A stretch of DNA of 64,000 nt from Kluyvera intermedia (GTDB lineage Bacteria; Pseudomonadota; Gammaproteobacteria; Enterobacterales; Enterobacteriaceae): contig NZ_CP139986.1 of NCBI RefSeq assembly GCF_034424175.1, forward strand, positions 186,001 through 250,000, given 5' to 3'. The notes beneath the pieces were generated by a model that made no database searches, was not told the origin of the DNA, and worked only from the letters and a program-made list of their open reading frames with translations. The position numbers and the translations under genes are program-made. Of the stretch, positions 16,522 through 24,263 are shown piece by piece. Numbering within the stretch: the first letter of the stretch is position 1; every line of letters begins with the position of its first letter.

Positions 16522-16535
16522 TGGAATCGGTTCCA
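16522..16535 (-). promoter_or_regulatory. PtxS-type operator upstream of kguE
   Basis: TGGAATCGGTTCCA is a near-perfect palindrome with central CG, the form of LacI-family operators, and is close to the Pseudomonas PtxS site TGAAACCGGTTTCA. It overlaps a possible -35 (TTGGAA on the minus strand) with TATGTG 16 bp downstream, so binding would block the kgu promoter. Confidence 0.75.
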
Positions 16536-16583
16536 AAGAAAATCTCACTGTGTTGAATTTATGATCACCATCACGAAGGAATG

Positions 16584-17600
16584 TTAACGAGCCGTTGAAC
16601 CGCGAACGATCAGTTCACCTGAAAATACCTGCTCATGAAGGGTGTCGGAAGTGCCTTCAATACGGCGTACTACCTGTTCGACAGCGGCATAGCCAATCTG
16701 CCATGTCGGTTGTTTCAGGGTCGTAATGCCCACGCCAGCCAGCTCCGCCCACTCCAGTTCATCGAACCCCAGAAGGCCGATATCGCTGCCCCAGTTTAGG
16801 CCAATGCGTTTGAGCGAACGGGCAACTTGCAGCGTGAGTGCGCCGTTGGCGGAAATCACAGCCTTGCGCATTCCGCGATGCTGCTGATGAAATTGGCGTA
16901 GCGTGTTATCAAGCTGAGCATTTTCGGCCAGCGGCACCTCTGCATTTTCCGCCACCATTCCCGGATAGCGGGCAAGCGTGGCGCGAAAGGCGCTAAGACG
17001 CTCGCGGCGAGTGTTGACAGTACCTAGCGGCTCGCTCAGAAACAGTAGCGCTTCGAAACCTTGTTCAATTAGATGTTCGGTGGCAGTGGTGGCTGCCTGA
17101 GTATTGTCCAGCCCCACGACGTCGCAGGCAAAGTCAGGGATTTTTCGGTCAATCAGCACCATTGGCAATGCGGATTGTTGCAGCCGATGCAGACCTTCTT
17201 CACGCATCCCCACGGCGTTTACTACAATGCCTTCCACCTGATAACTGCGCAGCAGATCGAGGTAATGCAACTCCTGGTCCACCTCGTTATTGGTGTTACA
17301 CACTAGCGGAGTAAAGCCTTTATCGCGGCATGCGGCTTCAATACCGCTTAGCACGTTGACGGAGTAGGGGTTGGTGATATCCGCGATGATGAGACCAATC
17401 AGGCGAGTGCGGCCGCGCTTTAAATTGCGCGCCATCAGGCTTGGGCGATAGTCAAGTTCGGCAATCGCGGTTTCAATACGCGCCAGCAACGCATCTGACA
17501 GCAGATGTTTTTCGCCATTAAGATAACGTGAAATGCTGGTTTTGCCGGTTTTCGCGGCTTTTGCCACATCGCTGATGGTAGGGCGCGCTGATTTTGCCAT
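16584..17600 (-). CDS. ptxS: LacI-family regulator PtxS
   Basis: A 338-residue LacI-type repressor. The N-terminal helix-turn-helix (TISDVAKAAKTGKTSISRYL, residues 8-27) and hinge (RPSLMARNLKRGRT) are followed by a periplasmic-binding-protein-like effector domain with LIGLIIADITNPYS. The frame is open further upstream, but ATG at 17600 gives the standard MAKSARPTISDV start. It lies immediately upstream of the kgu genes in the same direction. In Pseudomonas PtxS represses the kgu operon and is released by 2-ketogluconate. Confidence 0.85.
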   Translation of the reverse strand: MAKSARPTISDVAKAAKTGKTSISRYLNGEKHLLSDALLARIETAIAELDYRPSLMARNLKRGRTRLIGLIIADITNPYSVNVLSGIEAACRDKGFTPLVCNTNNEVDQELHYLDLLRSYQVEGIVVNAVGMREEGLHRLQQSALPMVLIDRKIPDFACDVVGLDNTQAATTATEHLIEQGFEALLFLSEPLGTVNTRRERLSAFRATLARYPGMVAENAEVPLAENAQLDNTLRQFHQQHRGMRKAVISANGALTLQVARSLKRIGLNWGSDIGLLGFDELEWAELAGVGITTLKQPTWQIGYAAVEQVVRRIEGTSDTLHEQVFSGELIVRGSTAR

Positions 17601-17668
17601 GGAAATGTCTCTCGCCTGAAAGTGACAACACCTTAACGCGAAAATCGTTGATGGCAAGTTGATTCATG

Positions 17669-17692
17669 TCGGATGGTGATGTCACCATCCGA
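17669..17692 (-). terminator. Hairpin after yiaD
   Basis: TCGGATGGTGA and TCACCATCCGA form a perfect 11-bp stem separated by two bases, 9 bp after the yiaD stop. There is no clear T-tract. Confidence 0.5.
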
Positions 17693-17700
17693 CAGTGCAA

Positions 17701-18363
17701 TTACTGAATCGGGCTTAAGGTGATTTCAACGCGGCGGTTCTGCGCCTTGCCTTCAGCCGTGCTGTTGCTGGCGATTGGGTTCGCCGGGCCCATACCGCGG
17801 GTGCGGATGCGGCTGGCTTCAACGCCTTGAGTAATCAACGAGCTGGCAACGCTATCGGCACGCTGCTGGGAAAGACGCATGTTCAGATCCTGGCTTCCGG
17901 TACTGTCGGTGTAGCCCATCACGTTCACGGCTGTCTTATTGTACTCTTTCAGCACCATCGCCACGCCGGTCAGCGTGTTAGCACCCGCAGGTTTGAGGGT
18001 GGCACTGCTGCTGTCGAAGGTAACGTTGTTTGGCATATTCAGGATGATGTTATCGCCGCTGCGGGTCACGCTAACGCCGGTTCCCTGCATTTTATCTCGC
18101 AGTTTTGCTTCCTGCACATCCATGTAGTAGCCCACGCCGCCGCCGAGCGCTGCGCCTGCTGCCGCACCAATCAGCGCGCCTTTGCCGCGATCTTTCTTCG
18201 ACGAAGAGAGCGCACCGACGCCCGCGCCGACCAGCGAGCCGATGCCCGCTCCAATGCCTGATTTACCCGCTTCACGTTCGCCGGTGTACGGGTTTGTGGT
18301 GCAGCCAGATACCGCCAGGGCGCCGCTCACGATGGCAGCAATCACTAAAATACGTTTATTCAT
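17701..18363 (-). CDS. yiaD: OmpA-domain outer membrane lipoprotein YiaD
   Basis: A 220-residue lipoprotein. The signal peptide ends in lipobox V18-S19-G20-C21. A glycine-rich hydrophobic region (IGAGIGSLVGAGVG to AALGGGVGYY, near 38-80) is followed by an OmpA-type peptidoglycan-binding domain with NVMGYTDSTGSQDLNMRLSQQRA and QNRRVEITL. E. coli YiaD can suppress a temperature-sensitive bamD allele when overproduced. An ATG at 18369 sits directly against AAGGA, whereas the ATG at 18363 is correctly spaced and chosen. Confidence 0.93.
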   Translation of the reverse strand: MNKRILVIAAIVSGALAVSGCTTNPYTGEREAGKSGIGAGIGSLVGAGVGALSSSKKDRGKGALIGAAAGAALGGGVGYYMDVQEAKLRDKMQGTGVSVTRSGDNIILNMPNNVTFDSSSATLKPAGANTLTGVAMVLKEYNKTAVNVMGYTDSTGSQDLNMRLSQQRADSVASSLITQGVEASRIRTRGMGPANPIASNSTAEGKAQNRRVEITLSPIQ

Positions 18364-18519
18364 CTTCATTCCTTATGACTTTCTTATTTTCACCACAGCG
18401 ACCGTGGCGCATGATTATGACGCGCGAACATGAAGAAAATTCTTGGGAACTCTCTGAAATTTGTAAGTAACATTGACCGGCGCAATAAATAAACGACGTC
18501 ACCTGCAGGAGCGCTCACT

Positions 18520-20844
18520 TTGTCTACACCCTTTTCCGTATTAACCGCTGCCCATTGGGGGCCGATACTCGTCGACACCGATGGCGAGAATGTTCTGGCA
18601 TCTCGCGGGGCGCTGCCGACCTCGCATCCTAACTCGCTGCAAAGCGTGGTGCGCGATCAGGTCCACAGTAAAACCCGTATCCGCTATCCGATGGTGCGTA
18701 AGGGTTATCTTGCTTCACCGGAAGCTCCTCTGGGTGCGCGCGGGCAGGACGAATTTGTTCGGGTGAGTTGGGATGAGGCGTTGGATCTGCTGCACGCGCA
18801 GCACAAACGTATTCGCGAGACGTATGGACCATCGGCTATTTTTGCCGGTTCTTACGGTTGGCGCTCAAACGGCGTCCTGCATAAGGCGGCAACGTTGTTG
18901 CAGCGTTATATGAGCCTGGCAGGTGGTTATACCGGTCATTTGGGCGATTACTCCACCGGCGCGGCACAGGCCATCATGCCGCATGTGGTGGGCGGCAATG
19001 AGGTTTATCAGCAGCAAACCAGCTGGCCGCTGATTCTTGAACACAGTGAGGTCGTCGTCCTGTGGAGTGCTAATCCGCTCAACACTCTGAAAATTGCCTG
19101 GAATGCGTCGGATGAACAAGGGATCGCTTACTTTGAGGCTCTGCGCAAAAGTGGCAAAAAGCTGATCTGCATCGATCCGATGCGATCGGAGAGCGTGGAA
19201 TTTTTCGGTGATGCCATGGAATGGGTTGCCCCGCACATGGGAACCGACGTGGCGTTGATGCTGGGGATTGCCCACACGCTGGTGGAAAACGGTTGGCATG
19301 ATGAAGCGTTTCTTGACCGCTGCACCACAGGGTATTCCGTGTTTGCCGACTACCTGCTGGGCAACACGGACGGTGAAACCAAATCGGCGGAGTGGGCGGC
19401 TGAGATTTGCGGTATAAGTGCGGATAAAATTCGCGAATTAGCGGATATCTTCCATCAAAATACCACGATGCTAATGTCCGGTTGGGGAATGCAGCGCCAG
19501 CAATTTGGTGAACAAAAACACTGGATGCTGGTGACGCTGGCTGCCATGTTAGGACAGATTGGCACGCCAGGCGGGGGCTTTGGCCTCTCCTATCATTTCG
19601 CTAACGGGGGTAACCCGACGCGACGCGCGGCGGTACTGGCGTCTATGCAGGGCACGGTCAAAGGCGGTGTCGATGCCGTGGATAAAATCCCGGTAGCGCG
19701 CATCGTTGAGGCGCTGGAGAACCCGGGTGCGCCTTACCAGCATAACGGCCTCAACCGCCACTTCCCGGATATTCGCTTTGTCTGGTGGGCGGGTGGCGCC
19801 AACTTTACCCACCATCAGGACACCAACCGCCTGATTCAGGCCTGGCAGAAACCAGAACTTGTGGTTATCTCTGAATGCAACTGGACGGCGGCCGCGCGTC
19901 ATGCGGATATCGTCCTGCCGGCGACCACCTCATTTGAACGTAACGACCTGACCATGACCGGCGATTACAGCAACCAGCATTTGGTGCCAATGAAGCGTGT
20001 GGTGATGCCTCGTGAAGAAGCCCGCGATGATTTCGAGGTATTTGCCGAGTTGTCCGAGCGCTGGGAGAAGGGCGGTCGCGCGCGGTTTACCGAAGGCAAA
20101 AGTGAACTCCAGTGGCTGGAAACCTTTTACCAGATTGCCGGTGAGCGAGGCGCGAGCCAGCAGGTCACGCTGCCGCCGTTCGATAAGTTCTGGAAAGCCA
20201 ATCAGCTCATCGAGATGCCGGAGAGCGAGCAGAATGCTGCCTTTGTGCGCTTTGAAGCATTCCGTGCCGACCCGCAGGCGAACCCACTCAAAACGCCGAG
20301 TGGTAAAATTGAGATCTATTCTGAGCGGATTGCCAGTTTCCAGTACCCGGATTGTCCAGCGCATCCAATGTGGCTGGCACCGGACGAGTGGCACGGCAAC
20401 GCAAAGCCGGGGCAGCTTCAGCTATTGTCAGCCCACCCCGCGCACCGCTTACATAGCCAGCTTAACCACACCTCTCTACGCGAACGTTATGCGGTAGCAG
20501 GGCGCGAGCCGCTCACGATAAACACGCAGGATGCCGAAGCCCGGCAGATCCGCGAGGGTGATATTGTGCGCCTGTGGAATCAGCGTGGACAGGTGCTGGC
20601 GGGGGCCGTGGTCAGTGACGATATTAAGCCTGGCGTGATGTGCTTACATGAAGGGGCATGGCCAGATTTAGACCGTGACGCGGGTGGGATTTGTAAGAAC
20701 GGTGCGGTAAACGTGCTCACCAAAGATATCCCCAGCTCACGGCTGGGGAACGGCTGTGCGGGCAATACGGCGCTGGCCTGGGTCGAGAAATACGATGGGC
20801 CCAATCTGGCGTTAACCGCGTTTAATCCGCCTGCCAACGCATAA
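18520..20844 (+). CDS. bisC: Biotin sulfoxide reductase BisC
   Basis: A 774-residue molybdopterin-guanine-dinucleotide oxidoreductase of the DMSO reductase family. It reduces biotin sulfoxide to biotin in the cytoplasm. There is no Tat signal, unlike periplasmic TorA or DmsA. The Mo-ligand Ser region (GDYSTGAAQA, near residue 147) and DIVLPATTSFERNDLT match BisC. The start is TTG at 18520, supported by CAGGAG eight bases upstream; no in-frame ATG lies nearby. Its 3' end overlaps the convergent yiaC by 23 bp. Confidence 0.95.
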   Translation: MSTPFSVLTAAHWGPILVDTDGENVLASRGALPTSHPNSLQSVVRDQVHSKTRIRYPMVRKGYLASPEAPLGARGQDEFVRVSWDEALDLLHAQHKRIRETYGPSAIFAGSYGWRSNGVLHKAATLLQRYMSLAGGYTGHLGDYSTGAAQAIMPHVVGGNEVYQQQTSWPLILEHSEVVVLWSANPLNTLKIAWNASDEQGIAYFEALRKSGKKLICIDPMRSESVEFFGDAMEWVAPHMGTDVALMLGIAHTLVENGWHDEAFLDRCTTGYSVFADYLLGNTDGETKSAEWAAEICGISADKIRELADIFHQNTTMLMSGWGMQRQQFGEQKHWMLVTLAAMLGQIGTPGGGFGLSYHFANGGNPTRRAAVLASMQGTVKGGVDAVDKIPVARIVEALENPGAPYQHNGLNRHFPDIRFVWWAGGANFTHHQDTNRLIQAWQKPELVVISECNWTAAARHADIVLPATTSFERNDLTMTGDYSNQHLVPMKRVVMPREEARDDFEVFAELSERWEKGGRARFTEGKSELQWLETFYQIAGERGASQQVTLPPFDKFWKANQLIEMPESEQNAAFVRFEAFRADPQANPLKTPSGKIEIYSERIASFQYPDCPAHPMWLAPDEWHGNAKPGQLQLLSAHPAHRLHSQLNHTSLRERYAVAGREPLTINTQDAEARQIREGDIVRLWNQRGQVLAGAVVSDDIKPGVMCLHEGAWPDLDRDAGGICKNGAVNVLTKDIPSSRLGNGCAGNTALAWVEKYDGPNLALTAFNPPANA

Positions 20845-21253
20845 TCCACGTGGGATGTCGAGTCTCTTCCTGCCACGCGCTGTCTTCAATACGAAAACCT
20901 TGCGCGTGGTAGAAATTCACTGCCCGAATATTTTTCTGATACACCTCAAGGCTTAAATCGGAAAAATGTTGCTTAACGACGTTGATAAGCGCGCTACCAA
21001 TCCCCCGATGAATGGCCTCGGGGGCGACAAACAGCGCCCCCACGAAACGCTCCTGAATCACGCTGACAAACCCTAGCGGACTCTGTGCTTCTTCCCAAAT
21101 CCAGGTTTCGGCGACGGGAAGATAGGTGTCGCGCACGCTAGGCAGGCTTTCATACCAGTACTGTTCGGCAATAAACGGATGGGCATAGGTGGTGCTATCC
21201 AGCCACAGCGCGAGTAATGGCTCGAACTGGTTAGTGTTCCATTTTCTGATCAT
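20822..21253 (-). CDS. yiaC: GNAT N-acetyltransferase YiaC
   Basis: A 143-residue GNAT acetyltransferase. The acetyl-CoA loop appears as VAPEAIHRGIGSALI near residue 80, and YQKNIRAVNFYHAQGF near residue 105 completes motif B. E. coli YiaC has been described as a protein lysine acetyltransferase. Its start lies inside the end of tag (23-bp overlap) with GGAG six bases upstream, so the two are co-transcribed as in E. coli. Confidence 0.9.
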   Translation of the reverse strand: MIRKWNTNQFEPLLALWLDSTTYAHPFIAEQYWYESLPSVRDTYLPVAETWIWEEAQSPLGFVSVIQERFVGALFVAPEAIHRGIGSALINVVKQHFSDLSLEVYQKNIRAVNFYHAQGFRIEDSAWQEETRHPTWIMRWQAD

Positions 21254-21812
21254 GCTGAACTCCAGGATGGCAGAAGCAGCCAGTCACGTGGTCGTTAACC
21301 AGACCGCAGGCCTGCATGAAGGAATAACAAATCGTGGTGCCAACAAATTTGAAGCCGCGTTTTTTAAGGGCTTTAGACAGCGCGTCGGAGGCGGGTGTTG
21401 ACGTTGGAATTTCACTGAGCGTTGCAGCCTGAGTGATGTTCGACGTGTTATCGACAAAAGACCAGACGAACGTATTGAACGGCTCACCGTTGGCTTCCAT
21501 GGCCAGAAACGCGCGGGCGTTGCCAATGATGGCCTGAATTTTTCCCCGGTGGCGAATAATACCGGCGTCTAGCACCAGACGTTCGACGTCTTCCTCGGTC
21601 ATCGCCGCCACTTTCACCGGGTCAAACTGATGGAAAGCCTGACGATAATTTTCACGTTTTTTCAGCACCGTTATCCACGATAACCCGGCCTGCTGGCCTT
21701 CAAGGCAGATCATCTCAAACAGCATTTGGTTATCACGCTGGGCTACGCCCCATTCGTTATCGTGATAATCAATATAAAGCGGATCCTGGCTTACCCAACC
21801 GCAACGTTGCAT
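21231..21812 (-). CDS. tag: DNA-3-methyladenine glycosylase I
   Basis: A 193-residue base-excision repair enzyme that removes 3-methyladenine. The zinc ligands Cys4 and His17 and the C-terminal His175 and Cys179 are present, and the HhH-type core ICLEGQQAGLSWITVLKKRE near residues 35-54 is intact. The frame is open further upstream, but ATG 21812 has GGGAG upstream and gives the normal MQRCGWVSQDPLY start. A divergent gene, yhjY, begins about 155 bp away. Confidence 0.96.
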   Translation of the reverse strand: MQRCGWVSQDPLYIDYHDNEWGVAQRDNQMLFEMICLEGQQAGLSWITVLKKRENYRQAFHQFDPVKVAAMTEEDVERLVLDAGIIRHRGKIQAIIGNARAFLAMEANGEPFNTFVWSFVDNTSNITQAATLSEIPTSTPASDALSKALKKRGFKFVGTTICYSFMQACGLVNDHVTGCFCHPGVQHDQKMEH

Positions 21813-21967
21813 CTGGTTCTCCCTTTTTTTGTCGATGACCCAAGCATCATAATAAAACCCTGCACTTCTCTTGACGCCGAAAATAAAGAGGCAATAGTTA
21901 ATACAGGGATCACTCCCATAAAACATAACAATAACTGCCGAATCTGGCTCTTCTCTGGAGTCAATTG

Positions 21968-22675
21968 ATGATTAATAAGAAATGCATTGGTTACTGGCGA
22001 TTTGCTCCGCCAGCATCGGTTTTCGTGTGGATGTTACTTTCCCCACATGCGAATGCCTGGCAGCAAGAATATATCGTGTCTGACTCACAAAATAATACTG
22101 CTGAGCGCTATACATGGGATAGCGATCACCAACCACGCTACGATGACATTCTGGCAGAGCGTATTGAAGCTGTGCAGGCGGGGCCTGGGTTCAATATGAA
22201 TGCCCCGGATGATATGCCGCTGGATGCCAATAAAACGATGAGCTTCGGCTGGAATTTTCCGCTCACCAGCCGCATCACTACGGGGCCAGTTGCGCAATGG
22301 CATTATGATGGCTCGCCGGGCTTTATGTGGAATGAGTTTGGCGATGTAGCGTCGACCGCGTCGCTAACCGATCCCCTGTGGCACGCCAGCGTCAGCACGC
22401 TGGGTTGGCGGGTGGATTCGCACTCCTGGCTGGGAGTTCGCCCGTGGGCACAGGTGAGCTACAACCAGCAGTATGGCGAGAATCAGTGGAAGGCGCAGTC
22501 GGGGCTTAATCGCATGCCCACCGCCTTACAGGATGGTAACTGGGTGGATGTGACGGTGGGCGCCGACATGTTGCTGAATTCACATCTTGCGGCTTATGCC
22601 GCGCTTTCTCAGGCGGATAATATGGCGGTGGGAGCAAACTATTTCTACACCATGGGCGTCAGCGCTCGTTTCTGA
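21968..22675 (+). CDS. yhjY: Autotransporter-barrel outer membrane protein YhjY
   Basis: A 235-residue exported protein. A signal peptide ends near SPHANA (about residue 29). The rest is rich in aromatic and beta-strand-like segments such as GWRVDSHSWLGVRPWAQVSYNQQYGENQ and ends in Phe, as outer-membrane barrels do. It corresponds to E. coli YhjY, which resembles the C-terminal autotransporter/esterase barrel domain; function unknown. A TTG at 21965 is in frame, but ATG 21968 is seven bases from GGAG. Confidence 0.8.
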   Translation: MINKKCIGYWRFAPPASVFVWMLLSPHANAWQQEYIVSDSQNNTAERYTWDSDHQPRYDDILAERIEAVQAGPGFNMNAPDDMPLDANKTMSFGWNFPLTSRITTGPVAQWHYDGSPGFMWNEFGDVASTASLTDPLWHASVSTLGWRVDSHSWLGVRPWAQVSYNQQYGENQWKAQSGLNRMPTALQDGNWVDVTVGADMLLNSHLAAYAALSQADNMAVGANYFYTMGVSARF

Positions 22676-22685
22676 AATCATCGTT

Positions 22686-22718
22686 TTGCCTGATAGACAT
22701 CAGCGGCAAGACATTTTT
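22686..22718 (+). terminator. Probable yhjY terminator
   Basis: TTGCC-TGAT pairs with ATCA-GGCAA with a two-base bulge and is followed by GACATTTTTT. Confidence 0.45.
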
Positions 22719-22744
22719 TGCAATGTCGTTCATTCCGCCGCTGG

Positions 22745-22775
22745 TGCATTTCATTCCGTCCTGAGCGCACTTCAT
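22745..22775 (+). promoter_or_regulatory. YpdB-type direct repeat upstream of yhjX
   Basis: TGCATTTCAT (22745-22754) and CGCACTTCAT (22766-22775) are separated by exactly 11 bp. This matches the E. coli YpdB site at yhjX, GGCATTTCAT-N11-GGCATTTCAT. It lies 73 bases before the yhjX start and implies control by the YpdA/YpdB pyruvate-sensing two-component system. Confidence 0.7.
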
Positions 22776-22847
22776 GCCTTTTTTAACCTGCAAAAATGCT
22801 AACTTCGTTATCGTTGGCAGCAGTTAATTTAAGAAGGCATCTTCATC

Positions 22848-24050
22848 ATGAACGCTGCAACTAAAAATCACACTCGCTGGCTGACATTATTCGGCACCAT
22901 TATTACCCAATTCGCTTTAGGCTCCGTTTACACCTGGAGCCTGTTCAACAGCGCGCTGTCCACCAAGCTGGATGCGTCCGTAAGCCAGGTGGCGTTTTCC
23001 TTCGGTCTGTTAAGCTTAGGTCTGGCTATCTCATCCTCCGTGGCCGGTAAATTACAGGAACGTTTTGGCGTGAAGCACGTCACTATGGCCTCCGGTATTC
23101 TGCTGGGAATTGGCTTCTTCCTGACCGCACACGCTAATAGCCTGCCAATGCTGTGGTTGAGCGCGGGGGTGATTGTCGGCCTCGCCGATGGCGCAGGCTA
23201 TCTGCTGACGCTCTCAAACTGCGTAAAATGGTTCCCGGAACGTAAAGGTCTGATCTCCGCCTTTGCTATCGGTTCTTATGGTTTAGGGAGCCTCGGCTTC
23301 AAGTTTATCGACAGCCACCTGCTGGAAACCGTCGGTCTGGAAAAAACCTTCATGATTTGGGGCGCGATTGTGTTGGTGATGATCGTCTTCGGCGCAATGC
23401 TCATGAAAGATGCGCCAAATCAGGCGGTCGCAAGTCACGACGGCGTAGTCGAGAATGACTTCACGCTGGCAGAATCCATGCGTAAACCGCAGTACTGGAT
23501 GCTGGCAGTCATGTTCCTGACGGCCTGTATGAGCGGCCTGTACGTTATCGGTGTGGCAAAAGATATTGCGCAGGGCATGGTGCACCTGGATCTGGCGACG
23601 GCGGCTAATGCGGTCACTATTATCTCGATTGCCAACCTGAGCGGCCGCTTGGTACTGGGTATTCTGTCCGATAAGATTTCCCGTATCCGTGTTATCACTA
23701 TCGGTCAGATTATTTCGCTGGTGGGTATGGCAGCACTGTTGTTTGCTCCGCTCAACGAAGTGACATTCTTCGCGGCCATTGCCTGTGTGGCCTTTAACTT
23801 TGGCGGCACCATTACCGTCTTCCCATCGCTGGTGAGCGAGTTCTTTGGTCTGAACAATCTGGCGAAAAACTACGGTGTGATTTACTTAGGTTTCGGGATT
23901 GGCAGCATCTGCGGTTCACTGATTGCATCACTGTTCGGTGGCTTCTATGTGACCTTCTGCGTCATCTTCGCCCTGTTGATTATCTCCCTGGCACTGTCGA
24001 CGACCATCCGTCAGCCAAAAACAGGAATCCTGCACGAAGCCCACGCTTAA
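22848..24050 (+). CDS. yhjX: Pyruvate-responsive MFS transporter YhjX
   Basis: A 400-residue major facilitator of the oxalate:formate antiporter family with twelve expected membrane segments. The start GTIITQFALGSVYTWSLFN and the loop SVAGKLQERFGVKHV are family marks. In E. coli it is the main target of YpdB and is strongly induced by extracellular pyruvate; its substrate is not settled. It is transcribed alone from a promoter with the conserved direct repeat. Confidence 0.93.
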   Translation: MNAATKNHTRWLTLFGTIITQFALGSVYTWSLFNSALSTKLDASVSQVAFSFGLLSLGLAISSSVAGKLQERFGVKHVTMASGILLGIGFFLTAHANSLPMLWLSAGVIVGLADGAGYLLTLSNCVKWFPERKGLISAFAIGSYGLGSLGFKFIDSHLLETVGLEKTFMIWGAIVLVMIVFGAMLMKDAPNQAVASHDGVVENDFTLAESMRKPQYWMLAVMFLTACMSGLYVIGVAKDIAQGMVHLDLATAANAVTIISIANLSGRLVLGILSDKISRIRVITIGQIISLVGMAALLFAPLNEVTFFAAIACVAFNFGGTITVFPSLVSEFFGLNNLAKNYGVIYLGFGIGSICGSLIASLFGGFYVTFCVIFALLIISLALSTTIRQPKTGILHEAHA

Positions 24051-24080
24051 AAATAATTCCCTCACTTATTAAGTAGATTC

Positions 24081-24110
24081 TGGTCAGATATTTTTGTAAA
24101 TATCTGACCA
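24081..24110. repeat. Perfect 13-bp inverted repeat between yhjX and eptB
   Basis: TGGTCAGATATTT and AAATATCTGACCA are exact complements around TTGT. It starts 31 bp after yhjX and is not followed by a T-run, so it is either a hairpin stabilising the yhjX 3' end or a protein-binding palindrome. Confidence 0.75.
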
Positions 24111-24263
24111 AATCACATTTCCTCCGAATACTTTTCCCCTTTCTTGTTGTCTACTTACCGCGCTTGCAATTAAGGCCTTGATGGCCGTCGCATATATTAA
24201 CGAGTTTACTTACGGTTATTGGTAACACGTTTTTGGTTTTCCCTTTTTCCCAGGGTTTTTCGC

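Noticed and set aside
20012..20497. 161-codon plus-strand frame inside bisC
   Set aside because: Out-of-frame shadow of bisC, which is intact and conserved through this stretch.
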